Position numbers and translations under genes: made by a program. Shown in pieces: positions 24,901 to 35,830 of a stretch of DNA of 64,000 bases (position 1 is the stretch's first letter; every line of letters begins with the position of its first letter). The DNA is taken from the NCBI GenBank assembly GCA_030062745.1, contig CP099839.1, positions 34,753,293 to 34,817,292 of the forward strand. Reading direction: 5' to 3'. Origin of the DNA: Capitulum mitella. Its lineage: Eukaryota > Arthropoda > Thecostraca > Pollicipedomorpha > Pollicipedidae. Under the pieces are notes generated by a model that had not been told where the DNA came from, searched no databases, and saw only the letters and a program-made list of their open reading frames with translations.

Positions 24901-25867
24901 GATGATTTCCATTAATTTCACTCTCGGCACATACATCTTGTTTCAAGGTTGTCTGGGCGAATCTAGAGAGGTTTCCAAGTCTTGGTTGAAGTCGAGTGAT
25001 GTATGCATAGTTGACGCGTGTGACGCTTGTTTTACATTATTACGCATTATTTTATAAAAGTGTGAATGTCTAGTAGAGCGTAATTTGCGAAGGGCGTATT
25101 GTATGTAAGGCATTTTCTGTTTGAGCTCAATACGAAATAAGCTTTGGTAGAAAATGCGAAAATAAAAGGATTTCTCCGTTAAGGATTGATTAAAGAACGG
25201 GTTTTTTTTCTTGTCGCCCTGCGAGGGATTACTTGACGGCTTAGCCCAAATCTGAAGATTTTGTTTGAAAGTGATACGATGATATATTTCGAGCACCGGA
25301 GACGCTTTGATTGGAGCTCTCTCTTCACCTTATGGACAATCAGGAGAATGTCGAAAAAACCAACGTCTGGCCCAAGGCTCGGTGTTTTCTGGAGGTGGGA
25401 TTGAGGAGTGAGTTTTCTCCAGCTTTACAAAATATGCAGTTTGTTACACCCCCCTTCCCAGCCACCAATTTTCCGTGCTTGATTTTTTGCGTGCTCTAAA
25501 TCTGTATAAGGAGAACATCATGTTCTGCCATTTGTGATACCTTCTAGAGTTCTGGTAGCCTTGGACCTCTTTTGTGAAAATCCCAGCAATAGTGAAAAGG
25601 TGGCATTCTGGTGCCAACCACATCAGAAAAGCCAAACAGTCAACATTATCGGAAATACTGCATCCTCGAAATAGCCAAGGGTTGTAATTTAAGTGACTGA
25701 TGGCGTACCGATAGATAAAAAAAAAAATGATGAAAACGTACTATACCAGTCAAAATGCTGAACGGTCTGAATCTGAAGCAATCAAATTGAAAACCGTTTG
25801 CGAAGATCTAGTCAGCTTTCAACAGTTGGCTTTTCACACAGTGTTCATCAGGTCTCACGAGTCTCAC
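21992..25867. other. Intergenic; weak GC-rich patch at 23.4-23.85 kb
   Basis: No supported exon. Around 23370-23530 is a GC-rich patch preceded by a TCAGT initiator-like word (23378-23382), and 23540-23850 contains loosely repeated CTGGAAC/TGGATCTGA words. The minus-strand ORF at 24943-25296 is in AT-rich sequence with no family resemblance. Confidence 0.35.
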
Positions 25868-26112
25868 CGTGTCTGGGATCCGCCGCCACCACACCACTCG
25901 CCGACTGGCGCCTCTGCGGCCGGCAGCGGCTCCCGGGGACCACTGACCACCACCGCCCCGCCGCCCCGCCGCCGCCAGCGACGCGTCGGCTCCGTCGCGG
26001 CCGACGGTCGGCGGCGGCGCCGTCTGCGGCGGTCAGCCGGCCTCCCGTCACGGGCCATCGAGGCCGACCGGCAGCAGTCGGCGGCAGACTCGCTCCCGTC
26101 GACGCTCGTCAT
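25868..26112 (-). CDS. Candidate GC-rich first coding exon (unknown)
   Basis: On the minus strand an ATG at 26112 opens 81 codons plus two bases, ending at a good donor (CACG|GTGAGA, intron from 25867). The frame is very GC-rich: a Ser/Ala-rich start (MTSVDGSESAAD), a run of eight arginines, then Gly/Pro/Ala-rich sequence. Low-complexity first exons in CpG-rich promoters often look like this. A TGACGTC motif lies just upstream at about 26129-26135. The opposite strand is also open, so composition alone could explain the frame. No domain is recognisable. Confidence 0.35.
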
Positions 26113-26529
26113 AAAAAACGCACACGCCGACGTCATAGAAAATAGTTTATTGCACGACTCGGATTTATTTGTTCGATGTCGGAATTCCAAGTCGTTCAGC
26201 CGGTCGGGTCTGGCGCTACTTTTTCAGCCGCATATCTGGCTTGTCAACGGCCGTGCAGGAGCGTTTGCCGAACACACATCCGATGCACCTGAAAAACGTA
26301 CCAAATCTACAGGGCGTATGCTCTTTCCCAGCAAATGTAGACCACTCATAGGTATGACTGTGCACTGTTCTGATAATGGAGCATCTTCCTCCAGTAACTG
26401 ACAAGCAGCTAAGCATGAACTTAATCATTGAGACACAGGCCTTCTTGCAATGTAATTCACGATTACTCCCGTCGGTGACGAACGTACCGTTTCCAGTTTT
26501 TCGCGGGAACTTTCTACGGTTGTCGCTGC

Positions 26530-26665
26530 ACATCGATTAAAGGTTTACACGGGGCGGCCAGCCGTGCGGTCGGCTGTAGCCTATGGCCAACGGGGTGGAG
26601 CGGCTGCACAAACCTGGCAAAGCATGGCTGCAGCTATGGCCACGGCTGTTAAAGATAGCACTCAT
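26530..26665. repeat. Short repeat, inverted partner at 28990-29140
   Basis: ATCGATTAAAGGTTTACACGG here matches, on the other strand, the sequence near 29115-29140. Both copies also hold GGCCAACGG and GGCTGCAGCTATGG-like blocks. Probably two inverted copies of one small element; the ends are not resolved. Confidence 0.45.
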
Positions 26666-26792
26666 AATTTAGTAGGTGTTTTTTTCTATTTTAAACATTA
26701 CTTGACACTTACTTCCATATCTAGTATGTAATTACAACGTTTTATTGCATAAAATAGTAAACAAACACCACATAGATGCCAAACTCGTTACT

Positions 26793-27355
<563 letters not shown>

Positions 27356-30300
27356 TCCCAGCTTATCTGAAAAACAGAAAAATTTCAACGCCGCTGCAGC
27401 AGGAGAGTAAGCAATCAACATGGAACAGAATGAAATGGATAGATACCAACTAGCGATTTCACTCTACTACTGAGCAAACTGTGCTTTCACCAGATTCTGA
27501 AGAAAGTGCCTTCAAACTTTAGTTCTGTGATGAGGGTTTGGGTGGATACCCAGCTACCTAGGTAGTTAATTCTGTGAAGCTAAACCAATTTCAGGCTTCA
27601 TCTACTTAGGCATGTTCATATGGCAGTGCAACAAGTTGTAGACTGGAAGGATGGCCCGGGTCCTGCTTGCTCAGTGCCTGTAAGCTATTTGCTTGGCAGA
27701 ACATCAGGACCTCAATCCTATAGCGCAAGTACGTAAATGTCCTAACTCCCAGCTATCTGGATAGGCATCTAGCTAGCCTACCTTGACTTATGCCTTCTAC
27801 ATCATATGATTTCCCAGCCTCATACGTGCCTTGTACCCGGGAATAGGACGTAGCCCGTTTTTTTTGCGTTACGTTTGCAACAAATTCGCCTCATCTGAAT
27901 CTTTGCTTGCAGCTTTTGAAAGTATCCCTTCGAAAAGGTAGAAAAATGTTTGGGTAGGCAATTGAATCCCATGAATCCTTTACATCTGTGGAACACAAAA
28001 TGGAACTAAGTGGTTACGCAATTATATTATACAAGTTAATATTCATTGCTATAATTGCACTATCATTTGATTCAGACGTAAACTGCGATAATGTGCAAGC
28101 CGTGTAAAGTCCTTTCATAGAGCCTCTATGCCATTTCAGCAGACACTTAAACCGCATCTGCGGCATTTACGGAAGACGTGTAAAGTTTTTTTCATTAGGA
28201 GCTCAAGTAGGTAAGCTAGGTGCTAAATAACTTGGACGATGCCAAATATGGGCAACTTTTGAAGCATTCCGTTATGGACTGGACAGCGACTTCCTGTGAA
28301 ACGTCAAAGCGACACCGTATTTTATCATTTTCCAAGGTTGCTTTACCTTAGCTGTGTTTGCTTATGTTGGTCAGAGCCTTGGGTGTTTGCTACACTTGCT
28401 CACTGCTGAAGACTTTCGTCGCTCGTAATGGTTATTCTGTTATGAACTTGACAATAGCTGCATACTCATGAAGACGAACTGTACTGTTTTTTTGAGCGAC
28501 TCACTCCCCTAGTAATTTGTGGCAACAGAGCACAGCCTCCTGATGCAGTCACCGCAGACCCATTTAGGAACGTAGATAGGTAATGATGAATATATTTTTA
28601 GCTGAGGCTGTGTACCTACGTACCTACCTATCTACCCAATCGCTTAAGCAAACCATTGTGAGGAAAGGTAGTCCAGCTGGTAGATCAACAGGGTCATATT
28701 GATGTTAGGCCACAATTCTGATATTGTTTCCAAGTTTTGGCTTGTAAATAATAATGAATAAAATAGCTAATCCACACGTTTCCTCATGGCTGGTTTCTCA
28801 TACTCAGCTCAACCAACTTGCCTATGATAAGGATAGGAAAGGTAAGCTGAGCTGCTTTCACATACACATAAATGTCAAAGGAATAAACATGATTAGAAGT
28901 GGAGAGAAATAACCGGCTTGAGTGACATGATGCAGTCTTTTAATAGTACTTCCATTTTCAGGGATTGTCTAACCCTAAACAAGTGTTTTTAAAATTAAAT
29001 TCTGAAAAAATGACATGGCTGGCCAACGGCCGGTTGTTGGATCTATGGGTTACGCTGCAGCTGGCTGTGGCTAGTGAGGCTATGGCTGTGGAGCGGGGCG
29101 CCCAAAGAAAAATACAACCGTGTAAACCTTTAACATCGATGAAACTGCTTTTGACCATTTCACGTCAAGTACTGATTTCTGGAAAACGTTTGGTCACACT
29201 GAACAGACACAAACCATAGAATCCACTGCTTAAAAATTCGTAAGAATAGGAAATGGTGGGGGACGGGGATAGGGGTTCAGGCCGAGGTAGACACTGGAGA
29301 GCCTTTCAGTACGTGATACCATACGTCTGTCTCGCTGGAGACCGGGCTGACACGGGGCGACCGACCCGTTTGGTTACCGGAATCATAACCGCACCCAGGA
29401 GGGAGGGGCCATCAGGCTCAGCCCCCTCTCTACGACCGTTGCTCAGAATACTTGGAACACATGCCCTAGCGTAACCTACTAAATAAGTTACAGATGCATG
29501 TGCCGTTTGCAAAAAAATCATTTAAAACCCAAGTATATGTACGTGAGTGTCCTCATCACCAGAGAGACGCGCAAGTACAGATCACCCGATCAGCGTGTGT
29601 CTGAATATGCCGACTGAAGATAATTTGGTTTTATTTAGGTTTATCATTCACGTCGTCACATTTGAAAGACGTGTCTTACAGAAGATCCGGGTTACAGTCA
29701 CAGTGCATCGTATCAAACGGCGATGGACGACCGACATGTCGAAATGCACGGACAAGGGTGTGCTCCGGGGCGTATACTTCTTTCCTTGTTTTCTGTGATT
29801 TAAAAAAATACCTTAACTTTGGGAACATTCTTTGATTCAGGAATCATTATGCTCTAATTGTATGAACAGCACTAACGCTTCCCGAGTATTTTTGATTCGC
29901 GTTTGGTCAGGGATTATGCCTTGTATCTCTGGCGAAAGACGAGACGTGCAGTTCGTTGGACATGCAGTAAGACGGAGAAACAGCATTCTGGCTGCCGATT
30001 AACCGAGCAGCCTGCATTTTGTCCAGTTGCGGTGAGTAGCCTCGACCTAGCCTCATAAGTCACCATACTTTCCTAGTAGGAACAGCTGTTGCCTGACTCC
30101 ATGCTCAGCTCCTTTTGGAATTTGGAACGCCTCTGGGCATGCTATAATGCACCACCGTTCGGCAACGCCAATAGGTCACGCGCGGTCAACTCGTCTCCCG
30201 AAGTGGGCGGGGCATAGCACTGGACGAATGACGTCATATACCTGAAACGCCTATGCGGGGTATTCGGCAACTTCGTTTTTAATATGTCTATGAGAAGAAC

Positions 30301-30530
30301 TTTTATTCCCCGTCCGATTTTGATCGGGCCTGTTACGGACATTGGCGCTTAAGCAGAAATGGTTGCCTGCAAAGTTACGTCGGGTTTTCACAGTTATGAA
30401 AATTATGAAAAAAAACACCGAGGATGGTCAAGGAATCACAACTACAGTACCGGTGGGATCTGGCCGGAATGCAGAGTTTGGCACCTGCGGTAAACAGCAG
30501 CTGACTGTACCCAGGGCGTGAAATACTCAC
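27356..30530. other. Intergenic or intronic sequence, no supported exon
   Basis: Apart from the small repeat at 28990-29140 and TACC-rich words around 28610-28640, I find no repeats or exons. The minus-strand gene at 30.5-31.5 kb must continue somewhere below 30530, so part of this is probably its intron. No exon with the required phase stood out. Confidence 0.35.
28990..29140. repeat. Inverted partner of the repeat at 26530-26665
   Basis: It contains GTGTAAACCTTTAACATCGATG, the complement of the block at 26530, plus GGCCAACGGCCGG and GCTGCAGCTGG words. Confidence 0.45.
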
Positions 30531-30669
30531 GTAACCTGCACCTTCCGCAGTCTCAGTCGGGCAACACTCATGGCCTCGTCCATGGACTCTTCCAGCTTGA
30601 CCTCGCTGAGCTTGTCGGACAGCGTGTTGATCTGCGGCTCGATCTGGTTGATGCTGGTCTGTTCCGGAG
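30531..30669 (-). CDS. Second coding exon of a secreted-protein gene (coiled-coil-like)
   Basis: On the minus strand the exon starts after TTTCACAG (acceptor 30671-30670) and ends before GTGAGT (donor from 30530), giving 139 bp with two bases at each edge. The frame reads PEQTSINQIEPQINTLSDK, then a Glu/Lys/Leu-rich stretch ending RLRLRKVQVT. It has strong GC preference at third positions and heptad-like spacing of Ile/Leu, so a short coiled coil is likely. Its phase fits exon 1 at 31400-31457 exactly: that exon ends with one base (C) and this one supplies two (CT), giving proline. I do not recognise the family. Later exons are not identified. Confidence 0.65.
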
Positions 30670-30924
30670 CTGTGAAAGGTGTTCACGTGTTCACAAATTA
30701 TCGTCAGCTAGATGGGTTGCCAAGGAAAACTGTTGCCTGGCTATATCTGAACGCACATCATCCATCCACACCCAATGCAGCATAATTTTCATCACTGAGT
30801 ATTTTGGCGCTGATTGGCCGGAGGTGCAATAGCATCAGAAATGTTACCATATAAGTTTTTAAAATACTTTTTTGCCGCGAAGAGTAAAAATGCTTTCCAA
30901 AATTTAAGGCGTGCCGGCAGTTCA

Positions 30925-31150
30925 CGATGGCGGCCGTCGTGGCCTGGTCTCCAAGAGGCCGGACAACAGAGTTCATTGGTTGGCAAATACTGGGTTCGAG
31001 TCCCAGAACGGGCACTTGTATTTGGCCCGAGACCGAAAGGGTCAGCCGCTCACGGAGCGGCTGTGTCGTGGAGTTGCACGGCACGATAAAGATCCTCCGG
31101 CGCCATCTGGTTAGATGCCTGGGCTCCATATTTGGGAACACCTGGGCGGC
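30925..31150 (+). mobile_element. tRNA-derived SINE in the intron
   Basis: GTGGCCTGGTCTCC...AGGCCGGAC resembles a SINE A-box region, and GGGTTCGAGTCCCAG (31002-31016) is a near-consensus B box with the T-stem pairing CTGGG/CCCAG. A tRNA-unrelated body follows (CGATAAAGATCCTCC), as in arthropod and mollusc SINEs. It sits in the intron between 30669 and 31400, antisense to the host gene. The precise ends and target duplication are not visible to me. Confidence 0.6.
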
Positions 31151-31399
31151 AGGGTCAGGGTGCAAGATTAAGCTTGGCTTAGCATGAACGTTGATCCCTA
31201 CACCACCCATTTCAGTGCATTCGAGCTAAATAAAAGAAATGGAGCCAGAGTTACACATTAGATAATTTCTCGGCATCCAGGCGGCTGCAAGGCACACCCG
31301 ATCCCTGCCGAGGCCCCTACTCGACGTTCCGTTCTGAATGGCGCAGTCGGCGCGCGGTGCAACGTCTGAGGACGGAGACCAGTCGGCGGACCAACTCAC

Positions 31400-31457
31400 G
31401 ACTGCTGAACCCCGACACGGCCACGGCCCACAGCAGCAGAACCAGCGCACACTTCAT
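31400..31457 (-). CDS. First coding exon: signal peptide of a secreted protein
   Basis: An ATG at 31457 on the minus strand opens MKCALVLLLWAVAVSGFSS plus one base, then a GTGAGT donor (intron from 31399). This is a textbook signal peptide: one positive residue, an 11-residue hydrophobic core and small residues before the likely cleavage after SG or FSS. The promoter fits: a TTAAAT TATA-like box at 31510-31515 and a TTCATTT initiator around 31485, spaced about 29 bp, leave a 28-nt leader. Joined in phase to exon 2 at 30531-30669, the mature protein would begin near PPEQTS. The family is unknown; the product is probably extracellular. Confidence 0.7.
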
Positions 31458-31508
31458 CGCGGGTGTTGGCCGGACGACGGGAAATGAACAGACGGACGCA
31501 GTCGGCGC

Positions 31509-31516
31509 CATTTAAG
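31509..31516 (-). promoter_or_regulatory. TATA-like box of the secreted-protein gene
   Basis: CTTAAATG on the minus strand lies about 29 bp upstream of a TTCATTTC initiator-like sequence (A at 31485), the standard TATA-to-start spacing, and 28 nt before the ATG at 31457. Confidence 0.5.
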
Positions 31517-31784
31517 TCCTCCCGCCAGCGGCGGCCGGCTAAATGGCCTAACAAACGACCGGCCTCATTACCCGGTAACGATCACTGAAAAGAGCGTTTA
31601 ATAATACGAGACTGGGCGCGCAGGTGGGGGCGAGCCGAGCGGCTGCCCCAGCTGCTGCTTATTAACTCGGACTGGCAGCGGGTCTTGCATTTGCCTGCAC
31701 TGCTGCGTCGGACATGGTGACATCTCGCGCCGCCTCCATTTTGGGATGAGGCTCGTACCGGCGGCGGCCGGAGGTCGGGACAGC

Positions 31785-32184
31785 CCCGGACCGGGTACCA
31801 AACAGCAGTACTGCCGACAGACCCGGGACCGGGTACCAGACACAGCAGTACTGCCGACAGATCCGGGACCGGGTACCAGACACAGCAGTACTGCCGACAG
31901 ATCCGGGACCGGGTACCAGACACAGCAGTACTGCCGACAGATCCGGGACGGGGCACCAGACACAGCAGTACTGCCGACAGATCCGGGACCGGGTACCAGA
32001 GACAGCGGTACTGCGGACAGATCCGGGACTGGGTACCAGAGACAGCGGTACTGCCGGCAGATCCGGGACCGGGTACCAGACACAGCAGTACTGCCGACAG
32101 ATCCGGGACCGGGTATCAGACACAGCAGTACTGCCGACAGATCCGGGACCGGGTACCAGACACAGCGGTACTGCCGTCTAATCC
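31785..32184. repeat. 40-bp minisatellite, about 10 units
   Basis: The unit GATCCGGGACCGGGTACCAG plus ACACAGCAGTACTGCCGACA repeats with an exact 40-bp period and few substitutions. Because 40 is not a multiple of three and the unit has no stops in most frames, long ORFs appear on both strands; they are compositional. It lies about 330 bp upstream of the secreted-protein gene's start. Confidence 0.97.
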
Positions 32185-32647
32185 AGGACATTATTATTAG
32201 ACACTACATGTCCAGGGCAGGTTGTCCAGAGAAGGTTTCGCCAAGCTGTCAGCACATTGAGCTCTTCCCAAAGTTGTAAATATGCGACGTCGGATAATAT
32301 TTAACCAACAAGCTCGGAGACTGAATAACTGAATAAATACAAAGCCAGTGCAGCAGTGTTTTGTTGGTTTGCTCCAGTGCGCTTTTGATGGTGTTGCTGG
32401 TCGCACGTCAGCAGCAGGCATGCGCCGGGACCCCAGATGGAATGCACGTTATCCTCGTTTTATGTCGTATTCCGAGCTGACTAGGGCAAGTGTTTCGTCA
32501 TCTGGGCACCGCTTTGCTCCGGAGGAACACAACCTTTTCGAGATGACGCAATGACCCGCCCAGGTCAACGAGGGGCTGAATACAGCACGGGGATAACCTG
32601 CGTCCCATGGGGATCCCGGCACATGTCTGATGAGCAGCCCGGTCGGG

Positions 32648-32801
32648 TCAAGGTCTGAGGTCTGAGACAGATAGCGGCTCAGGCCCGGTCCGTGCCGGTG
32701 GGCCGAGTGGCGCCGGCAGTGAGCGGCTCGGCAGCCCACTCGGCGTCCACTGGAGGCCGCTGGAGGCCTCGGCCGCCGTCCGGGCTTCACTTGTCAGCAG
32801 C
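32648..32801 (-). CDS. Candidate terminal coding exon (unknown)
   Basis: On the minus strand a strong acceptor (TTTCCTGTCCCGTCAG, ending at 32802) precedes one base plus 50 codons and a TGA at 32650-32648. The peptide is Ser/Pro/Ala-rich (LLTSEARTAAEASSGLQW near its start, SVSDLRP at its end) with GC-biased third positions. A different minus-strand frame across the same sequence is also open to 32449, so the frame choice is tentative. If real, it ends a gene lying upstream of, and on the same strand as, the 31.4-kb gene. I see no AATAAA soon after the stop. Confidence 0.35.
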
Positions 32802-33159
32802 CTGACGGGACAGGAAACCTATCGTGAGAAAACAAACGGAGAGAGAGCAGACGTCAGCCGCCGATGGTGAACGGCAGAACTCTTCTCAGCGGCGAGTCCC
32901 GCCACAGACCGCCCAGATGCCATTCCTCTGTCAATGTAACGTTCTGGACGTCTGAATTTTCACTTGGCGTCAAGCTGTGATCAGAAAACGGTTTCATTCA
33001 TCATTTCGCGGCGCGCCAAAAAAAAAACAAAACATTTGGCGTGAAATCGCTGGGCACTACCCACATTTGACAACGTATTTCTCGCATTTGGTACTTGGCA
33101 ACGGATTTGTCAACGTAGCTTAATAGGCTTAAAGTCAAATTTACAACCACTGAAGTTAT
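32802..33159. other. No recognisable feature
   Basis: Possible intron of the candidate terminal exon. Nothing else is assignable. Confidence 0.3.
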
Positions 33160-34390
33160 TTAACCCGCCCCCGACTGGAGGGGGGACAGTTGACCGCCCC
33201 CCTAAGGTTTTTCTGGGATTGCGAGAGAACTAACGATCACAGAGCCACGAAACTTTGTGTACCTTTTGCTTCATTATTTTTACACTTTGTGTCAAAGTTT
33301 TGACCTCAGGTCGGGTCAGGCGCCTGGCTTAGGTCAGGTCAAATGGACCTATGTCCAAAAAAGTATAGCGCCCTGTAACTTTTTCGGAAAACAAGATGTC
33401 ACAATAATACTGTCAGGGATTAGTGATCGTGATAGGTGCAACAAATATGCTATCTCAGATTTTTCGGAATTCTTCGGGTCATTGACCTAAGGTGAAGCCT
33501 ATTTTTAAGACATGCTTTTTTCGGAAATTGACGGAATATTTCATAACATTTTTAGTGTAGAGTAAAGCAGACATCTAGTTACTGTCATTGAGCATCAATG
33601 ACTTCCAGCCATTGACCTGAGGTCAGGTCACGAATAACTGTAGTCAGCCAAAATGTGCCACCGTCAAAATCAGCGATGAATTACTCAAAATGAGTAGAAA
33701 AAGGCAGAACTGGTTTGCACAGACGTAAGTAATACCAGGAACCTTTAAAAGTTTTACAAAATTGCGTATTTTGGAAACAAACAAGCTCTCGCGAATAAAG
33801 CTCCGCCAGTTGTGTAGATTGGTAACTAATGAATTTTTCCAAAATTTAGGCATGAAAAACCATCACAAGAACCACTAAGATCAATAAAATTTACATGGAT
33901 AGGTTTTTTCGCGAAAATAAAGCAACGCTAAAATTAGTTCCCGTTAATTTCTTGGTGCGTACCGCTGCGGCGCACGCCGACAGCCGGCGCGAAAATTGCC
34001 GTGTCTTCAACTCAACGTCTCGGCGTATATATTGAACAAATCTGCGAAATTAGATGTGTATCGGCATTTGTGGACCTTTACTTGTGCGCTGGTGCCTTTA
34101 CCTATGCGTTACTAGTCACAACCCTTGAGATTCAGGCCATTTCTCGGCCTCATGCAGTCAGTTATGGGAAAACATATATAGGCATATATAGATAGTTAAT
34201 ATATAAAACGTAAATTGCTTACACGTTATCTACCACTGAAACATGAGACCAGTCTTGAGCTCTACTCGTCACAAGCTTTCCAACGGTGTGCTTATTTTTA
34301 TCGTGCGACCAACCGTTCGTGAGTTAGAGGGGGGCGGCCAACTTCCCCCCAGTCGGGCATGATCGCAACCGACGGTCGTGCGCGGATTAA
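33160..34390 (+). mobile_element. TTAA MITE, family A
   Basis: It starts TTAACCCGCCCCCGACTGG and ends GTCGTGCGCGGATTAA, the inverted, slightly decayed counterpart of the TTAACCCGCGCACGAC end of the copy at 50.1 kb. It shares long collinear blocks with 47.3-48.5 kb and, inverted, with 50.1-51.3 kb. It carries TGACCTGAGGTCAGGTCA at 33613-33630. No ORF of note. About 1.23 kb. Confidence 0.88.
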
Positions 34391-34889
34391 TCTGCCCAGA
34401 GGGAGAGCGCTACGTAATCACCAAACCTAACGTATACCTTTCATAGCAACTTAAACAATATTAAATAGCAAATTCTCCCTAGGAATGGGGAACGATCATG
34501 TTTTTTCCCTTAAAAGTCCAGTAAGTGCTAAAAATCATCTTTTGTTAGCCAAAGCAACAGCTTCTAGAAGGACTGGAAGTTATCCATGGTCGCAAAACAG
34601 CGAAACGGCACTTCCATCTTTTAAGTTTGCCGAGCCCTCCCTGTGATGCCGTTGTTTCTGAGCCCACCGCGGGCGAGGCTGTGACCCTCTCGTGAGGCTT
34701 TTCTTGGTCTGCTGGCGAATAGCCGACATCAAAGCCCTGAAACTTTGCATAGACTACATTACATCTTTTCCGTCTCTTTTACCACAACATTCCTGCTGGT
34801 CGCGTGAGACCATCTAGTTGTAACGAAATTCTCGAAGCCATCGAAGGCCGTTTTTTCTAGATCTGAGCCACATTTTGGCTTCTTCCGAA
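34391..34889. other. No recognisable feature
   Basis: Sequence between two MITEs. The last eight bases are the left target duplication of the next element. Confidence 0.35.
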
Positions 34890-35161
34890 CAGGGACGTAG
34901 CCAAGGGGGCCATGGGGACCATGCCCCCCCTCCCCGTGAACCAAGCGGTCCGCACTAGATACATGACAATTTCTCATGTATACACAATGGTGATCATATA
35001 TATGTTGCAAAGCAAACATTCTATGTTTTCCTGTGCATTAAATAAGAGATAAATTGCCTAAAATTGCTGCCTTTTCTTGTAAATTTCGTCATATGCCTGT
35101 GACATATGACAAAATTTGATATTTGCCCCCACCCCTGAGGAAAATCCTGGCTACGCGCCTG
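34890..35161. mobile_element. Short hAT-type MITE with perfect 8-bp duplication
   Basis: CTTCCGAA flanks both sides (34882-34889 and 35162-35169). The termini are inverted: CAGGGACGTAGCCA at the left and, on the other strand, CAGGCGCGTAGCCA at the right. An 8-bp duplication and a CAGGG-type terminus are diagnostic of the hAT superfamily. At 272 bp it has no coding capacity. Confidence 0.9.
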
Positions 35162-35459
35162 CTTCCGAAGGAGCCTGGCGAGAGAAGAAGCCATTTTTTC
35201 GATACAGGACTGTTTGGACATATGCTTGGTCACATATGGGGGTTGAAAGGTCAGTAACCTCTCTATGGCCATTTGAGGTCACTGATCTGATATGACCTCA
35301 GATGGTTTCCAGCCAGTTTCAGGGTTATCCTTTCTCGCTTATTCCAGTAAGAGAAGTATTTATAACTACATGGATGATCAGAACTCCAGTCTGTCACACT
35401 CAAACACCATTTCGGCATTAGCCAAGTAACAAAAGCTGAAAGTGGTATTCGAGCTTTCA

Positions 35460-35830
35460 TTAACCTGGCCTTAGCCCTCCTCTGGGCTGAGGGCTAAATA
35501 AGCCTCTTTGAGGTTTTTCGCCTGCCATTTCTGAACGGCTTGAGATAGGGTCATGAAATTTGATGCTTTTTCCTAGCTTTTTTGTATGCAAAGAATAATT
35601 TGAGATTTAGACTTGGGATTTTTGCGCAGTTTGCACAAATTGGAGTTTCTAACTTTATCAGAGGCGGATTCAGAGAGAATTTCTTGGTGTGCATCTTCAG
35701 CCGTTTTCTGCTAGTTTTCCACGCAGAGTACTCGACGTTCTCTATTCGATGTTATGGTAATAAGGTCACATTTTTGCAAAGCACCAATTCATTTCACGCC
35801 TTACGACATACCTGCCATATTTTATAGACG
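35460..35830 (-). mobile_element. Diverged fragment related to TTAA family B
   Basis: It begins at TTAACCTGG (35460) followed by a hairpin TTAGCCCTC (35471-35479) / GAGGGCTAA (35489-35497), like the subterminal hairpins of the other TTAA MITEs. The next 130 bp resemble the left end of the reverse family B copy at 17.3 kb (TTTTTCCTAGC, GTCATGAAATTTG). The far end is not found. Confidence 0.4.

Noticed and set aside
30990-31020. Functional tRNA gene
   Set aside because: The B box is good, but no complete cloverleaf with acceptor-stem pairing and anticodon loop could be folded, so a SINE is the better reading.
31582-32279. ORFs of 120-200 codons on both strands over the 40-bp repeat
   Set aside because: The repeat unit lacks stops in most frames, and its 40-bp period rotates the reading frame. 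No splice or start context supports them.
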